In this document: in pieces, positions 20,299 through 30,140 of the stretch
Numbering within the stretch: the first letter of the stretch is position 1
How the letters are laid out: the number at the start of each line of letters is the position of its first letter
Assembly (NCBI RefSeq): GCF_002591895.1
Contig: NZ_NISX01000017.1
Coordinates: 52,178 to 116,177 of the forward strand
DNA from: Lacimicrobium alkaliphilum
GTDB lineage: Bacteria; Pseudomonadota; Gammaproteobacteria; Enterobacterales; Alteromonadaceae
Length of the DNA: 64,000 nucleotides
Reading direction: 5' to 3'
The notes under the pieces: model-generated
The model's database searches: none
Told to the model about the DNA's origin: nothing
What the model saw: only the letters and a program-made list of their open reading frames with translations
Program-made: the position numbers and the translations under genes

Positions 20299-20646
20299 TT
20301 ACACACCCCACAGTACAAACAGGCCCACCGCCACATAAGCGAAAGCCATCAGGTTCAAAATAAACTGTAATGCCGCACGCAAACCCGTCGCCTTGACATA
20401 GTCCGTCAGTACCTGCCATAGACCGATGCGTACGTGAATCATAATGCTGATCAACGTTGCCAGGGTGAACACTTTCATGCCCAGACCTGAGAACAGATCT
20501 CGCCAGATCTCATAGGTTACAGTTGGGGTCGAAACAAAAAACCACAGCATATACAGCGCAAAGGCCGTAATGATTAAAGCTGTTGTACGCAGAGACACGT
20601 AGTCCTGTACGCCGTCACGCTTGAAACTCGCCTGATTGGTAATCAT
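20299..20646 (-). CDS. sdhD: Succinate dehydrogenase membrane anchor, SdhD
   Basis: A 115-residue hydrophobic anchor, the same length as E. coli SdhD, with three membrane helices and the conserved VQDYVSLRTTALI and HVRIGLWQVLTDYVK segments. With SdhC it binds heme b and ubiquinone. The ATG at 20646 is chosen because it overlaps the sdhC stop (ATGA) and the N-terminus MITNQASFKRDGVQDY aligns with homologues; an in-frame start 13 codons upstream lies inside sdhC. AGGAGT lies upstream. Confidence 0.94.
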   Translation of the reverse strand: MITNQASFKRDGVQDYVSLRTTALIITAFALYMLWFFVSTPTVTYEIWRDLFSGLGMKVFTLATLISIMIHVRIGLWQVLTDYVKATGLRAALQFILNLMAFAYVAVGLFVLWGV

Positions 20647-21017
20647 ATCAGAATGACTCCTACTACTATGGTCAGCACGATCCACAGGGCGATGACGACT
20701 TTAGCGCTGAGATCACCGGACTGCAGTTCTTCCCAGTGGCCCATGTCCATCACCAAGTGACGGACACCACCGAGTAGATGATAAATAAACGCGGAAGCCG
20801 TACCAATGGCAATCACCTTGCCAAGCACACCGTTCATACATTCCACCACCATCGCATAGCCCTGTGCAGAAGATACAGATACCGCCCACGCCCAGATCAC
20901 AAAGATCAAAGCGAAAAACATGGCGACACCTGTAATCCGATGCAAAATGGACGAAATAGCAGAAGGAGGAAAACTAATCGTATTAAGCTGTAGATTTACT
21001 GGTCTTTGTTTTTTCAC
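20643..21017 (-). CDS. sdhC: Succinate dehydrogenase cytochrome b556 subunit, SdhC
   Basis: A 124-residue three-helix membrane subunit (E. coli 129 aa). The quinone-site segment PSAISSILHRITG (Ser and Arg) and the heme-ligand histidine region AFIYHLLGGVRHLVMD are present. First gene of sdhCDAB; overlaps sdhD by 4 bases. Its leader carries an inverted repeat (21063-21089) and an ArcA-like box (21141-21155), in keeping with oxygen-dependent control of this operon in relatives. Confidence 0.95.
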   Translation of the reverse strand: MKKQRPVNLQLNTISFPPSAISSILHRITGVAMFFALIFVIWAWAVSVSSAQGYAMVVECMNGVLGKVIAIGTASAFIYHLLGGVRHLVMDMGHWEELQSGDLSAKVVIALWIVLTIVVGVILI

Positions 21018-21062
21018 GATTTGTTGCCCGTTTTACCCTGTAGGGTTTGAATTTTTATCGCT

Positions 21063-21089
21063 GTTAATCCGACTTTGCGCAGGATTAAC
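21063..21089 (-). promoter_or_regulatory. Inverted repeat in the sdhC leader
   Basis: GTTAATCC and GGATTAAC are perfect 8-bp arms separated by 11 bases, 46-72 bases upstream of the sdhC ATG. It could be an operator or an mRNA hairpin. No known regulator is assigned. Confidence 0.4.
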
Positions 21090-21140
21090 ACCTTAAGGAT
21101 TCAAGCCGTCGTTTTTGAGTGACGTGGTGACATGCCATTT

Positions 21141-21155
21141 GTTAAAAAAATGCTA
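21141..21155. promoter_or_regulatory. Candidate ArcA-P box between sdhC and gltA
   Basis: GTTAAAAAAATGCTA matches the E. coli ArcA consensus GTTAATTAAATGTTA at 12 of 15 positions. It lies about 125 bp upstream of sdhC, in the gltA-sdh divergent region, where ArcA repression is known in E. coli. The functional role here is inferred. Confidence 0.5.
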
Positions 21156-21521
21156 CAAACACCGATACTTAAACGATGCAAAGTATATCCAGCCAAATGC
21201 ATAATTACAATTTTTGTTACAACCGAAACAGCGCCTGGCAGCATATAAACACATCGAGTGAGCAAATTTTATACTCCGGCCATTTTTCAGTCCGTTGATT
21301 TTTTAAAACCTTCCTGTACCAGATAAAATAGTCGCTAAATCCCTCTCAGGATCAATAATCTGCGAAGCATGCCATTAGAATTTGTCAGCGACCGCAGGTC
21401 ATTTGACGGGTTCTGGCACCCGTTCTGATTGGCAATGCAACGGCTGTCAGCTTATCCTTTTAAGAGTACTCAGTAATACTGGACTTTAGTTGAATAGATA
21501 TCGAACGAAAACGCATTAAAA

Positions 21522-21550
21522 TTGACTTGAGCAGCTAATATCAGTACAAA
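21522..21550 (+). promoter_or_regulatory. Candidate sigma-70 promoter of gltA
   Basis: TTGACT, a 17-bp spacer, then TACAAA, ending 121 bp upstream of the gltA ATG. Between it and the gene lies a small perfect palindrome (TTCCCTG-CGAT-CAGGGAA, 21581-21598) in the predicted leader. The rest of the 654-bp divergent region (21018-21671) is AT-rich with no gene. Confidence 0.4.
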
Positions 21551-21671
21551 TAGCCGCACTTTTTATGCCTATGTGAGATTTTCCCTGCGATCAGGGAAGC
21601 GTTCTCAGCATATGCAAAGAGCTGAAAAGTTCCATTAAACACCACAGAAGCAATCTGAAGGAGAGCATCTT

Positions 21672-22952
21672 ATGGCAGATAAAAAAGCCATCATGAAGGT
21701 AGGTGATAAGGAAATCGAACTTCCTATTTTATCCGGGACTGCGGGCAATGACGTGATCGACGTAAGACCCCTGGGCGCCAACGGCTATTTCACATTCGAT
21801 CCCGGTTTTATGGCCACCGGTTCCTGCGAATCTGATATCACTTATATCGATGGTGCCAACGGGGTGCTGTTGCATCGCGGTTACTCGATTGAAGAACTGG
21901 CCCGAGAAGCTGACTACTTAGAAGTATGTTATATGCTGCTGCATGGTGAAGCACCTGATGCCGAACAATATGCTGAATTTAAGCATACAATTACCCGCCA
22001 TACGCTTGTGCATGATCAGGTGAATAATTTTTTCCGGGGTTTCAGACGTGATGCCCACCCCATGGCTATGTTGTGCGGTACCGTTGGAGCAATGGCATCT
22101 TTTTACCATGATGATCTGGATATCACCGATCCAGAGCAGCGCATTCGCAGTGCATACCGCCTGGTAGCGAAAATGCCTACCCTTGTCGCTATGTGTTACA
22201 AGTACAATGTGGGTCAGCCATTTGTCTATCCCCGAAATGAGTTTTCATTTGCTGAAAACTTCCTGAACATGATGTTCTCTGTACCGGCTGAACCTTACCA
22301 TTCCAGTGAAGCCGTGATCCGAGCTATGGATCGTATTTTCACACTGCACGCAGATCATGAACAGAACGCCTCCACTTCAACCGTGCGCCTGGCTGGCTCC
22401 TCAGGTGCTAACCCTTACGCGTGTATTGCAGCTGGTGTCGCTTCTTTATGGGGTCCGGCTCATGGTGGTGCCAATGAAGCCTGCCTGAATATGCTTGAAG
22501 AAATCGGTTCAGTAGATCGTATTCCTGAATTTATTGAGCGTGCTAAAGACAAAGACGATCCGTTCCGTCTGATGGGGTTCGGCCACCGGGTATATAAGAA
22601 CTACGATCCACGCGCCACCGTTATGCGGGAAAGCTGCCACGAAGTGCTGGCTGAGCTGAACATCAAGGATCCATTGCTGGATGTGGCCATGGAACTCGAG
22701 CGCATTGCGGTCAGCGACCCTTATTTTAAAGAGAAGAAGCTGTTCCCTAACGTGGACTTCTACTCGGGTATTGTGCTTAAAGCCATCGGTATTCCGACCA
22801 ACATGTTTACCTGTATTTTTGCTCTGGCCCGCACCGTTGGCTGGATCTCTCACTGGCATGAAATGCTCAGCCAGCCAGGACAAAAAATAGGTCGTCCAAG
22901 GCAGCTTTATACCGGCCATGCGCAGAGAGAATATACCCCGCTGAAAAAGTAA
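21672..22952 (+). CDS. gltA: Citrate synthase (type II, hexameric class)
   Basis: A 426-residue enzyme (E. coli 427 aa) condensing oxaloacetate and acetyl-CoA at the entry of the TCA cycle. The catalytic residues are visible in order: His in [10 protein letters not shown], His in [14 protein letters not shown] and Asp in NVDFYSG. The full-length N-terminal domain is that of the NADH-regulated Gram-negative type. AAGGAGAGCATCTT precedes the ATG. Divergent from sdhCDAB, as in E. coli; terminated at 22981-23014. Confidence 0.97.
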   Translation: MADKKAIMKVGDKEIELPILSGTAGNDVIDVRPLGANGYFTFDPGFMATGSCESDITYIDGANGVLLHRGYSIEELAREADYLEVCYMLLHGEAPDAEQYAEFKHTITRHTLVHDQVNNFFRGFRRDAHPMAMLCGTVGAMASFYHDDLDITDPEQRIRSAYRLVAKMPTLVAMCYKYNVGQPFVYPRNEFSFAENFLNMMFSVPAEPYHSSEAVIRAMDRIFTLHADHEQNASTSTVRLAGSSGANPYACIAAGVASLWGPAHGGANEACLNMLEEIGSVDRIPEFIERAKDKDDPFRLMGFGHRVYKNYDPRATVMRESCHEVLAELNIKDPLLDVAMELERIAVSDPYFKEKKLFPNVDFYSGIVLKAIGIPTNMFTCIFALARTVGWISHWHEMLSQPGQKIGRPRQLYTGHAQREYTPLKK

Positions 22953-22980
22953 CCTTTACCAGCGAACAGGGTTATTACTA

Positions 22981-23014
22981 CAAAGCCAGTCAGCCTATCT
23001 GACTGGCTTTTTTA
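22981..23014 (+). terminator. Terminator of gltA
   Basis: AAAGCCAGTCAG-cctat-CTGACTGGCTTTTTTA: a perfect 12-bp stem followed by a T-run, 29 bases past the gltA stop codon. Confidence 0.93.
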
Positions 23015-23221
23015 TTCAGCGCTCTCCTATTTCCTTCTGCCTGATAAGCTTAAGAACCCGCTGAAAAAATGTAACTCTGCCGGCCCTGGATATTGCAGTC
23101 TGTAACAGAGTATTAACCAGCCCCTTTTTCACCCCGGTTTTTTTGTCAGTGAACGCAAAGCTATGGCGCTAACGTCCTATCAGGCTAGGCTTCTGCCAAC
23201 TTTACAGAAAAGCCCACACAT

Positions 23222-26200
23222 ATGAATCTGACCCGAGCAAGTATAAAAAATCCGGCAGCCGTTTTCGTGCTGATGGCACTATTGCTGGTATTTGGCATTA
23301 TCTCGTTGTTCAGGCTACCGATACAACTGATTCCGGATATCGAACAACCTCAGATTAACATCGGTTCAGGATGGCGAAACGCCGCACCCGAAGAGGTGGA
23401 GTCCGTGATCATAGAACCCCTTGAGAATGCCGTTCGCAATACGCCTGGTGTCACTGACATTACCACTAATATTCAGCGCGGCTTTGGCAACATCACCCTT
23501 ACTTATGAAGTCGGTACGGATATGCAAGGGGCGATGCTGGATGTGATCAACAGATTAAATCAGGCACCGCCCTTACCCGTTGACGCCTTTGATCCGGTTA
23601 TCAGCGCCGGAGGTGGTAATCAGGGGGGCACCGCCGCCGCTGCATCGCTGCTGATAAGAACCACAGATAGCAACCCGGCAACAGATATTTCAATCTATCA
23701 GCAGGTGATTGAGGATTTGGTGGAACCGAGACTAGCCAGCATTGCCGGTGTTTCTCAGGTTAACCTCAACAGCCAGCGACCAGAAGAAGTACGGATTACC
23801 TTCGATGTCCACAAAGCTGCATCGTTAGGCATTCCCATCAGTACTATACGCGCCAGACTCGCTGGTGCCACCGATGCCTCCGGTGGTTTTGCCGATGTGG
23901 GACGGCGTCAGTACACAGTGCGTTTTGCCGGTCAGTATCAGATTGAACAGATGGGGCAACTCATTATTGCTGAAGCAGATGGGATTCCAGTCTATCTGAA
24001 TGACATTGCCAAAGTCGAACGCACACTCACCGATCGGGCCGGTTTAACCCTGCGTAATGGCGCACCGGCCTACTATATTACCGTTCAACGCACTAATGGT
24101 GCCAATTCAGTGGCTTTACTTGACAATATTAATCTGGCTATTGATGAACTGAATCAGGGGCCACTAGCGAAGCATGGCCTGCAAATTGATTTAAGCTTTG
24201 ATTCTTCACAACATATTCGAAACGCCCTGATGCTGGTAAAAAGCAATCTGGGCCTTGGAGTGTTACTGGCACTAGGGATTTTATGGCTTTTTTTGCGAAG
24301 CTGGCGGGCTACTTTGATTATTGCCCTGAGCATTCCTTTTTCGGTAATGGTGGCCTTTTTAGCCCTGAACCTGTTGGATCGATCACTGAATGTAATTTCA
24401 CTGGCCGGAATCGCTTTTGCTGTGGGTCTGGTACTGGATGCGGCAATCATTGTGCAGGAAAACATCGTGCGCCTGAAAGCAACCGGGCTGGACGACAAAA
24501 AGGCCGTACTCAAGGGCGCCACCCAGGTTACCGGGGCGCTGTTCGCTTCTACTGCCACCAGCGTAGCGATCTTTTTACCCATATTGCAAATGCAGGGCAT
24601 CGAAGGCCAGCTATTTTCCGATCTGGCCCTGACCTTATCTGTGGCGGTAATCGCATCGATGTTATCGGCCATCACTATTGTACCTCTGGTGAGTCGTTTT
24701 GCGCTGTCTCATCAGCGGGGAGAGGATCCCCTGCAACAGTATTGGCGGAAGCTGGCGGCAAAACTAATGGTATTGACCGACAGCCACACTAAACGCCTGG
24801 GCTGGATTGGCGGTTTGCTGATGACTTCATTGCTGATCATCGCCATGTTACTACCGAAAACCGACTTTATGCCACGTGCCCCTATTGATGGTTTTTTCTA
24901 TTCTTTTAATCTGCCCCCCGGCGGAAACATTGATTTTCTTGAGCAGGAGCTGGCGATGCGGATTAAGAATCGTCTGGCCCCCTATCTCGACGGTGACAAA
25001 CAGCCCACCATCAAAAGTTATAATTTTTATACCTTTGGGCCTAATGCCAGCGGCGGTTTTATTTATGCTGCCGACCCGACCCGGGTTGAAGAGCTGATGA
25101 CAGAGATCCGCACCCAGGTGCTCAGCGATCTGCCCGATACCCAGACGTTCCTGTTTCGCGGCTCAATGATCAATGTTTCTGGTGGTGGTAATGGTCGTTC
25201 TATCAATATTGACCTGCAAGGACCCGACCTTAACCCGCTGATGCAAGCAGCATCAGGCGCCATCGAACAGATTAATAAAGTGATGCCTGATGTCAGCGCT
25301 CAGCCGGTACCGGGACTGGCCATGACCGAGCCAGAACTGAGATTACAGCCCAATGACCGGCGAATCAGTGATGCGGGTCTGACCCGCGCAGAGATGGCTA
25401 ACATGGTCAGGGCCCTGACCGGTGGCTTATTTGTCAGTGAGTATTTTGATGGCAACGACAGAATGAACGTTATATTGCGTGCCCAGAACTGGCAACATCC
25501 CGATGAGCTCGCCGCTTTACCGGTTTACACCCCACTGGCAGGCGTGCAGATGATAGGTGAACTGGCCAATGTAACCCGTACCGTAGGGCCAAGTCAGCTG
25601 CGGCGCGTTAATGGCAAACGTACGCTTAGCCTGGTGCTAAATCCACCCGCAGAGCTCTCTTTGCAAGAGGCCATGAGCACCCTTGAAACTGAAGTTCTGC
25701 CAAAAATACGTGCCCTTTTGCCTGCGGATGCCAGCGTTCAGGTCAGTGGTAATGCCAATCGCATGAAGCAGGCCATTTCAGACATGGCACTGAATTTCGT
25801 ACTCGCCATCTTTATTTTGTTTTTACTGATGACCGCACTGTTTAAATCTGCCCGTGACAGTTTGTTAGTACTCAGCGTGATGCCGATGGCCATTGCCGGA
25901 GGTGTACTTAGCCTCTGGCTACTCAATCTGTTCAGTTTCCAGTCTCTGGATTTGCTGACCATGATAGGTTTTATCATATTGCTGGGCCTGGTGGTCAACA
26001 ACGCCATATTGCTTGTGGATCAGACCCGGCGCAGCCAGTCAGAAGGGTTGAATTGTCGTGATGCCACAGAGCTGGCAGTGAGCATTCGGGCACGCCCGGT
26101 TTATATGAGTACTCTGACGAGTTTGTTCGGCATGTTGCCGTTGATGCTGATGCCGGGTGTTGGATCAGAAATCTATCGGGGACTGGCCACTGTTATTGTT

Positions 26201-26326
26201 GGTGGCATGGCTATCAGCGCTCTGTTCACTCTGGTGTTACTGCCTGCCCTGTTGAGGCTGGGAGAAGCCAGACCCGCACAAGCCATAGTTGGCAACGGTT
26301 ACTTATCAAACATTCATGCGGAGTAA
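23222..26326 (+). CDS. RND efflux transporter permease (HAE1-like)
   Basis: A 1034-residue inner-membrane proton-driven pump with the usual two repeats: TM1 near 13-32, a periplasmic porter loop, TM2-6 (about 335-490), a second porter loop and TM8-12 (about 855-1005). TM4 reads AVGLVLDAAIIVQENI: the first of the two AcrB aspartates is kept and the second is replaced by Ala. TM10 reads GLVVNNAILLVDQ, with Asn where AcrB has Lys940. The partner fusion protein follows 3 bp later, the reverse of the common order; no outer-membrane channel gene is adjacent. No good ribosome site precedes the ATG. Substrate unknown. Confidence 0.9.
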   Translation: MNLTRASIKNPAAVFVLMALLLVFGIISLFRLPIQLIPDIEQPQINIGSGWRNAAPEEVESVIIEPLENAVRNTPGVTDITTNIQRGFGNITLTYEVGTDMQGAMLDVINRLNQAPPLPVDAFDPVISAGGGNQGGTAAAASLLIRTTDSNPATDISIYQQVIEDLVEPRLASIAGVSQVNLNSQRPEEVRITFDVHKAASLGIPISTIRARLAGATDASGGFADVGRRQYTVRFAGQYQIEQMGQLIIAEADGIPVYLNDIAKVERTLTDRAGLTLRNGAPAYYITVQRTNGANSVALLDNINLAIDELNQGPLAKHGLQIDLSFDSSQHIRNALMLVKSNLGLGVLLALGILWLFLRSWRATLIIALSIPFSVMVAFLALNLLDRSLNVISLAGIAFAVGLVLDAAIIVQENIVRLKATGLDDKKAVLKGATQVTGALFASTATSVAIFLPILQMQGIEGQLFSDLALTLSVAVIASMLSAITIVPLVSRFALSHQRGEDPLQQYWRKLAAKLMVLTDSHTKRLGWIGGLLMTSLLIIAMLLPKTDFMPRAPIDGFFYSFNLPPGGNIDFLEQELAMRIKNRLAPYLDGDKQPTIKSYNFYTFGPNASGGFIYAADPTRVEELMTEIRTQVLSDLPDTQTFLFRGSMINVSGGGNGRSINIDLQGPDLNPLMQAASGAIEQINKVMPDVSAQPVPGLAMTEPELRLQPNDRRISDAGLTRAEMANMVRALTGGLFVSEYFDGNDRMNVILRAQNWQHPDELAALPVYTPLAGVQMIGELANVTRTVGPSQLRRVNGKRTLSLVLNPPAELSLQEAMSTLETEVLPKIRALLPADASVQVSGNANRMKQAISDMALNFVLAIFILFLLMTALFKSARDSLLVLSVMPMAIAGGVLSLWLLNLFSFQSLDLLTMIGFIILLGLVVNNAILLVDQTRRSQSEGLNCRDATELAVSIRARPVYMSTLTSLFGMLPLMLMPGVGSEIYRGLATVIVGGMAISALFTLVLLPALLRLGEARPAQAIVGNGYLSNIHAE

Positions 26327-26329
26327 AGT

Positions 26330-27382
26330 ATGAAACGTCATCTTATATTATTCATCACTACGCTTGCTTTCAGCCACAGTCTGACAGCCGCTGAGCCTCA
26401 ACGGTTAACGCCGGTATCGGTGGAACCGGTGCAGGAGCTTCACGTCAATCCGAAAATTGAATTCGTTGGCAGCATTTACAGCCGCAACAATGCACAGTTA
26501 ACTGCGGGCGTTGGCGGGCGATTACAATGGATAGCCGAGCCTGGGGCAGAGGTACAGAAAAACCAGAAAGTGGCGCAGATTGATCCGCTACCGCTGCAAT
26601 TGCAACAACAGGAACAGCAGGCTCAGATTAAACGGGCCCGTATCGAGATGGACTATCTTCGCGGTGAAACTGAACGTCTGGCTGAGCTGGCTAAAACCCA
26701 CAGCGCATCGGCCTTTGAACTGGCGCAAATGCGCTCGCGTTTCGCACTTGCGCAGTCGGATCTGGACATTGCCCGGGTCAGGCTGGCGCAAATTGACGAT
26801 CAATTAAAACGTACAGCCGTTCTGGCCCCCTATGCCGGTGTTATCACCGAACGTTTGCGAGAGGCAGGCAGTGATGTTAACCGCAGTGATATATTAGTGA
26901 TGTTACTGGATACACAACAGCTTGAAGCGCGTATCCAGGTACCAGTACGTTATCTCAGTGCGGTACGTCAGAATAAAGAGGTGTTACTACACCAGCACAA
27001 TGAGAGCCTGCTGGCACCTGTCAGTGCAATTATACCCAGTGCCAATATGCGTTCTCAGTCTTTCGAGCTGCGTGTTAAATTGCCAGCGGGAGACCAGTCC
27101 AACTGGACTTCAGGCCAGCATATTACGGCCAGTTTACCTATTGCGCTCGACGGTAATCGTCTTAAAGTTCACCGTGACGCTCTGTTACTGCGCCAGGATG
27201 GAACCTTTGTGGTAGTGGTCGACAATCAGAATGTGGCCCATCGCCAGAAGGTCATTGTCGGCCCCGGCGAGCAGGATTGGGTCAGCGTGCTGAGTGATAG
27301 TCTCAAAGCAGGTGATCGCGTCGCCATCAGAGGCGCTGAACGGCTCACCGATGGTCAGCGGGTCAGTATTACCAATAGTTAA
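26330..27382 (+). CDS. Periplasmic adaptor (membrane fusion protein) of an RND pump
   Basis: 350 residues with an ordinary Sec signal (about 1-20, ending LTAAEP) and no lipobox. Order: barrel-sandwich half (QLTAGVGGRLQWIAEPGAEV), an alpha-helical hairpin (about 85-155, Gln/Arg-rich), the second half-lipoyl segment (TAVLAPYAGVITERL), then beta-barrel and membrane-proximal domains. It links the pump at 23222-26326 to an outer-membrane channel encoded elsewhere. A short gap of 3 bp shows one transcript with the pump. Confidence 0.88.
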   Translation: MKRHLILFITTLAFSHSLTAAEPQRLTPVSVEPVQELHVNPKIEFVGSIYSRNNAQLTAGVGGRLQWIAEPGAEVQKNQKVAQIDPLPLQLQQQEQQAQIKRARIEMDYLRGETERLAELAKTHSASAFELAQMRSRFALAQSDLDIARVRLAQIDDQLKRTAVLAPYAGVITERLREAGSDVNRSDILVMLLDTQQLEARIQVPVRYLSAVRQNKEVLLHQHNESLLAPVSAIIPSANMRSQSFELRVKLPAGDQSNWTSGQHITASLPIALDGNRLKVHRDALLLRQDGTFVVVVDNQNVAHRQKVIVGPGEQDWVSVLSDSLKAGDRVAIRGAERLTDGQRVSITNS

Positions 27383-27483
27383 TGTTGACAGCTTCACCTC
27401 AGTCAAGTGAACTAGAGTTCTGATTTACTACGGGTACCTTAATAGCAGGCCACTGTGTCCTTATTAAGGTGCTGAGGTTGGCA

Positions 27484-29946
27484 ATGAAAAAAACACTGAC
27501 AGGGATAGCATTGCTGCTGTTATTGTTAACAGCAATCTGGTTCGCCAGGAACCCCATACTGATGGGCCTGGCAAACCTGTATCTTAAGCCCGGCACCATC
27601 ACGCTCCAGTGTATAGATTTTGACGTAGACAGCCTGAACAAATTAGCTGTTCATAAGCTATGCCTCTCGTTACCTAACGCTGATATCACATTGCAGCAGG
27701 CCAATTGGGACCTCAGTGAAAAATCACTGAACATAGACAGTGTTACGGTTATTCACCAGCAACAACGAAGTGCCTCTTCAGATCGACTAACCCAGCCCCT
27801 TAAATGGCAGATCCCTGATTTGCCCGCTATCAATATCAATAACATCCAGCTCTCCAGCCCCCTGCTTAAAACACCGGTCAACCTGTCTCTTGAATACCAT
27901 CAGCCACAGTTGCGCCTGAGTGGCCCGGTAGTGCTGGAAGCAAAACTTGAAAACAACCTTTTAAGCGGCACCCTTAAATGGCATCCGGCAGAACTGGCGT
28001 CACTGGCAGACCTGCCTGCGAACCTTGAACAGAATATTGGTCACAACCCGGTTCAGACCGACTGGACATTTGATGGCCAGACTCTGGACAGCCAGCACCA
28101 ACTCAGTGTTGAGAGCTCTGTTATCCTGGCTGAATCAGATGCAGAGCCTCCCTGCACGGTACAAATTGAAGCCAGTGGCAACCTTGGTCTTCGCGCAGAT
28201 ATTCTCAGTCAGCAGGCTATGGTGGATCTCTCGGCACTGCCTGTCAGCTTATTCGCACAAGGCTGTTCCCGCTTGTTACCCGAATCATTGACAAAGTGGC
28301 AGCCTGATAAATTAATTCTTCAGATACCTGAGCCAGTTAATCTGGGCCCTCAGAGCATTGCAGCACCAGAAATCAATATCCGCAGCGAGTCACCTCTGAC
28401 GGCAGTACTGACCCTGAAAGATATCGCCTCGGACTTCCAGCAACTGAGCGCCGCTTATCGGTTGCGTGCAGAGAACGGCTCCGTTCAGTGGCAGGGTGAA
28501 GGAAATCTGAAAATCAATGATCTCACTGCTCTGAAAACGAACACTTTGCCTGATAACCTAAGCTTTAGTGCAACGAATCATCGTCTGGTCATTGAGCAGT
28601 TGCGCTATAACGACATCACCCTGTCGGCTCTGCAGGTTCACTTAAATGCCAGTTATAACCCCGACCAGGGGCTGGACACTGACATATCAATGACCCTGGA
28701 CGCCCTTACTCAGAGGATGTTTGGTGGTGAAAAACTGCAACTTAAACTCAGCCTGAGTTCTGCCGATCTCATGTTCCTGCAGGGTGAGATGGATATCACC
28801 GCCGACAAGCTGACCAGCGAGGCGCTGCAACTGGCGGGTTTACGACATAAAAACAGCTTCGATTATGATGGCAATATACTGGCCCTTGAGGGCATAAGCA
28901 GTGCCAAATTGGCCCTGGTACAGGGAACAGAAATCAAACAACCAGAGCTGAATCATCAGTTCCATACCGCATTAGATCTTAGCCAACCTGCTACAGCGCT
29001 GGATAAATCGGTTTCCAGCCATACCTTCACACTGCCCTCCGGATTTAGTGCAAAGCTGTCACAACGGCAACATCAGCTCGACTTCAGAATCCCGGAGCAG
29101 TCTGTAAAGCTGCTAAACAATCTGCTGCAACAACAAAACCCACCTCTGCAGGCAGGTCAGGGCAAGTTAAGCGCCAATCTTCAATACCAGTCAGATAGCG
29201 GGCAAAGCACTGGCAATTTGACCATCAACGATATGGAAATAGCCTACGGCAAATACCTGGCTAAGGGCGTCAACCTGATACTGGATGGTAAACAGAGTTC
29301 AGGTAAGCTTCAGATTACTCCCGCTACTCTGAACATAGATTCGCTGCAAACAGGTGTGGATATCCTCGCAGTCAGTGCGCTGATAAAATCACAAGAGAGT
29401 AACGTTGTGATTGAGGAGTTAAAGGGGCAGTTATTTGATGGCCAGTTTAAACTGGACAAGCTGATGTTGACGGATGAACCTCAACGCAGCCTGCTGACCC
29501 TTAACAATCTGGATATGGCCCGTATTCTGGAATTACAACAGGAAACCGGAATCGATGTTCAGGGGCGGGTCAGCGGCAATATTCCGCTGCATATCCACAA
29601 CCGGCAGGTGGAAATTCGCAATGGCAGCCTGTTTAACCTGGATCAGGGAAAACTGCATATAACAGATAATGCCGCCTTTGCTGCGCTTAAGCAGAGTCAG
29701 CCACAATTGGAACCGGTGCTGTCGTTACTGCAAAATCTGGAGTTCACAGAGCTGAATTCCGATGTCAGTATGCAACCAAATGGATTACTCTTTCTTGATA
29801 TGCAGATAAAAGGGCGTAACCCGGATGAAAAACAGGATGTGAATTTTAATTACACCCATGAAGAGAATATCTTTACGTTGCTCAGAGCATTGCGTCTGGG
29901 TGAAGAAATACAAGACAAACTGGAGCAAGGAATAAATGAGGATTAA
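27484..29946 (+). CDS. ydbH: YdbH-family intermembrane phospholipid-transport protein (AsmA-like)
   Basis: About 820 residues with a single N-terminal membrane helix (residues 5-24) followed by a long beta-rich periplasmic region typical of AsmA-like proteins. The C-terminal segment (LSNLDMARILE-like, QGRVSGNIPLHIHN, INIDNGSLFNLDQGKLH-like) is the conserved DUF3971-type end. In E. coli, YdbH and the outer-membrane lipoprotein YnbE form a bridge that moves phospholipid between membranes, redundantly with TamB and YhdP. The ATG at 27484 is preferred over an in-frame GTG five codons earlier because GAGG sits 7-10 bases before it and the membrane helix starts there. Overlaps ynbE by 11 bases. Confidence 0.85.
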   Translation: MKKTLTGIALLLLLLTAIWFARNPILMGLANLYLKPGTITLQCIDFDVDSLNKLAVHKLCLSLPNADITLQQANWDLSEKSLNIDSVTVIHQQQRSASSDRLTQPLKWQIPDLPAININNIQLSSPLLKTPVNLSLEYHQPQLRLSGPVVLEAKLENNLLSGTLKWHPAELASLADLPANLEQNIGHNPVQTDWTFDGQTLDSQHQLSVESSVILAESDAEPPCTVQIEASGNLGLRADILSQQAMVDLSALPVSLFAQGCSRLLPESLTKWQPDKLILQIPEPVNLGPQSIAAPEINIRSESPLTAVLTLKDIASDFQQLSAAYRLRAENGSVQWQGEGNLKINDLTALKTNTLPDNLSFSATNHRLVIEQLRYNDITLSALQVHLNASYNPDQGLDTDISMTLDALTQRMFGGEKLQLKLSLSSADLMFLQGEMDITADKLTSEALQLAGLRHKNSFDYDGNILALEGISSAKLALVQGTEIKQPELNHQFHTALDLSQPATALDKSVSSHTFTLPSGFSAKLSQRQHQLDFRIPEQSVKLLNNLLQQQNPPLQAGQGKLSANLQYQSDSGQSTGNLTINDMEIAYGKYLAKGVNLILDGKQSSGKLQITPATLNIDSLQTGVDILAVSALIKSQESNVVIEELKGQLFDGQFKLDKLMLTDEPQRSLLTLNNLDMARILELQQETGIDVQGRVSGNIPLHIHNRQVEIRNGSLFNLDQGKLHITDNAAFAALKQSQPQLEPVLSLLQNLEFTELNSDVSMQPNGLLFLDMQIKGRNPDEKQDVNFNYTHEENIFTLLRALRLGEEIQDKLEQGINED

Positions 29947-30130
29947 GGCCGTTAAGATTGTCAGCCTGCTAGTGGCGGGCCTGATGTTATCTGCCTGTAC
30001 CCATAAAGTGCAGGTGGAAACCAAAGAACCCATTACCATTAACCTGAACGTGAAAGTCGATCACCAAATCCGGGTCAAAGTGGATAAAGAGCTGGATGAT
30101 CTGTTCAGTGAAGACAGTGAATTATTCTAA
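29936..30130 (+). CDS. ynbE: YnbE-family small outer-membrane lipoprotein
   Basis: 64 residues with a lipoprotein signal (MRIKAVKIVSLLVAGLMLSAC, lipobox LSAC). The mature part, beginning CTHKVQVETKEPITINLNV, contains an amphipathic beta-strand that in E. coli YnbE pairs with YdbH at the outer membrane. The start lies inside the end of ydbH (11-base overlap), consistent with coupled synthesis of the two partners. Confidence 0.9.
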   Translation: MRIKAVKIVSLLVAGLMLSACTHKVQVETKEPITINLNVKVDHQIRVKVDKELDDLFSEDSELF

Positions 30131-30140
30131 GGAGCATATG

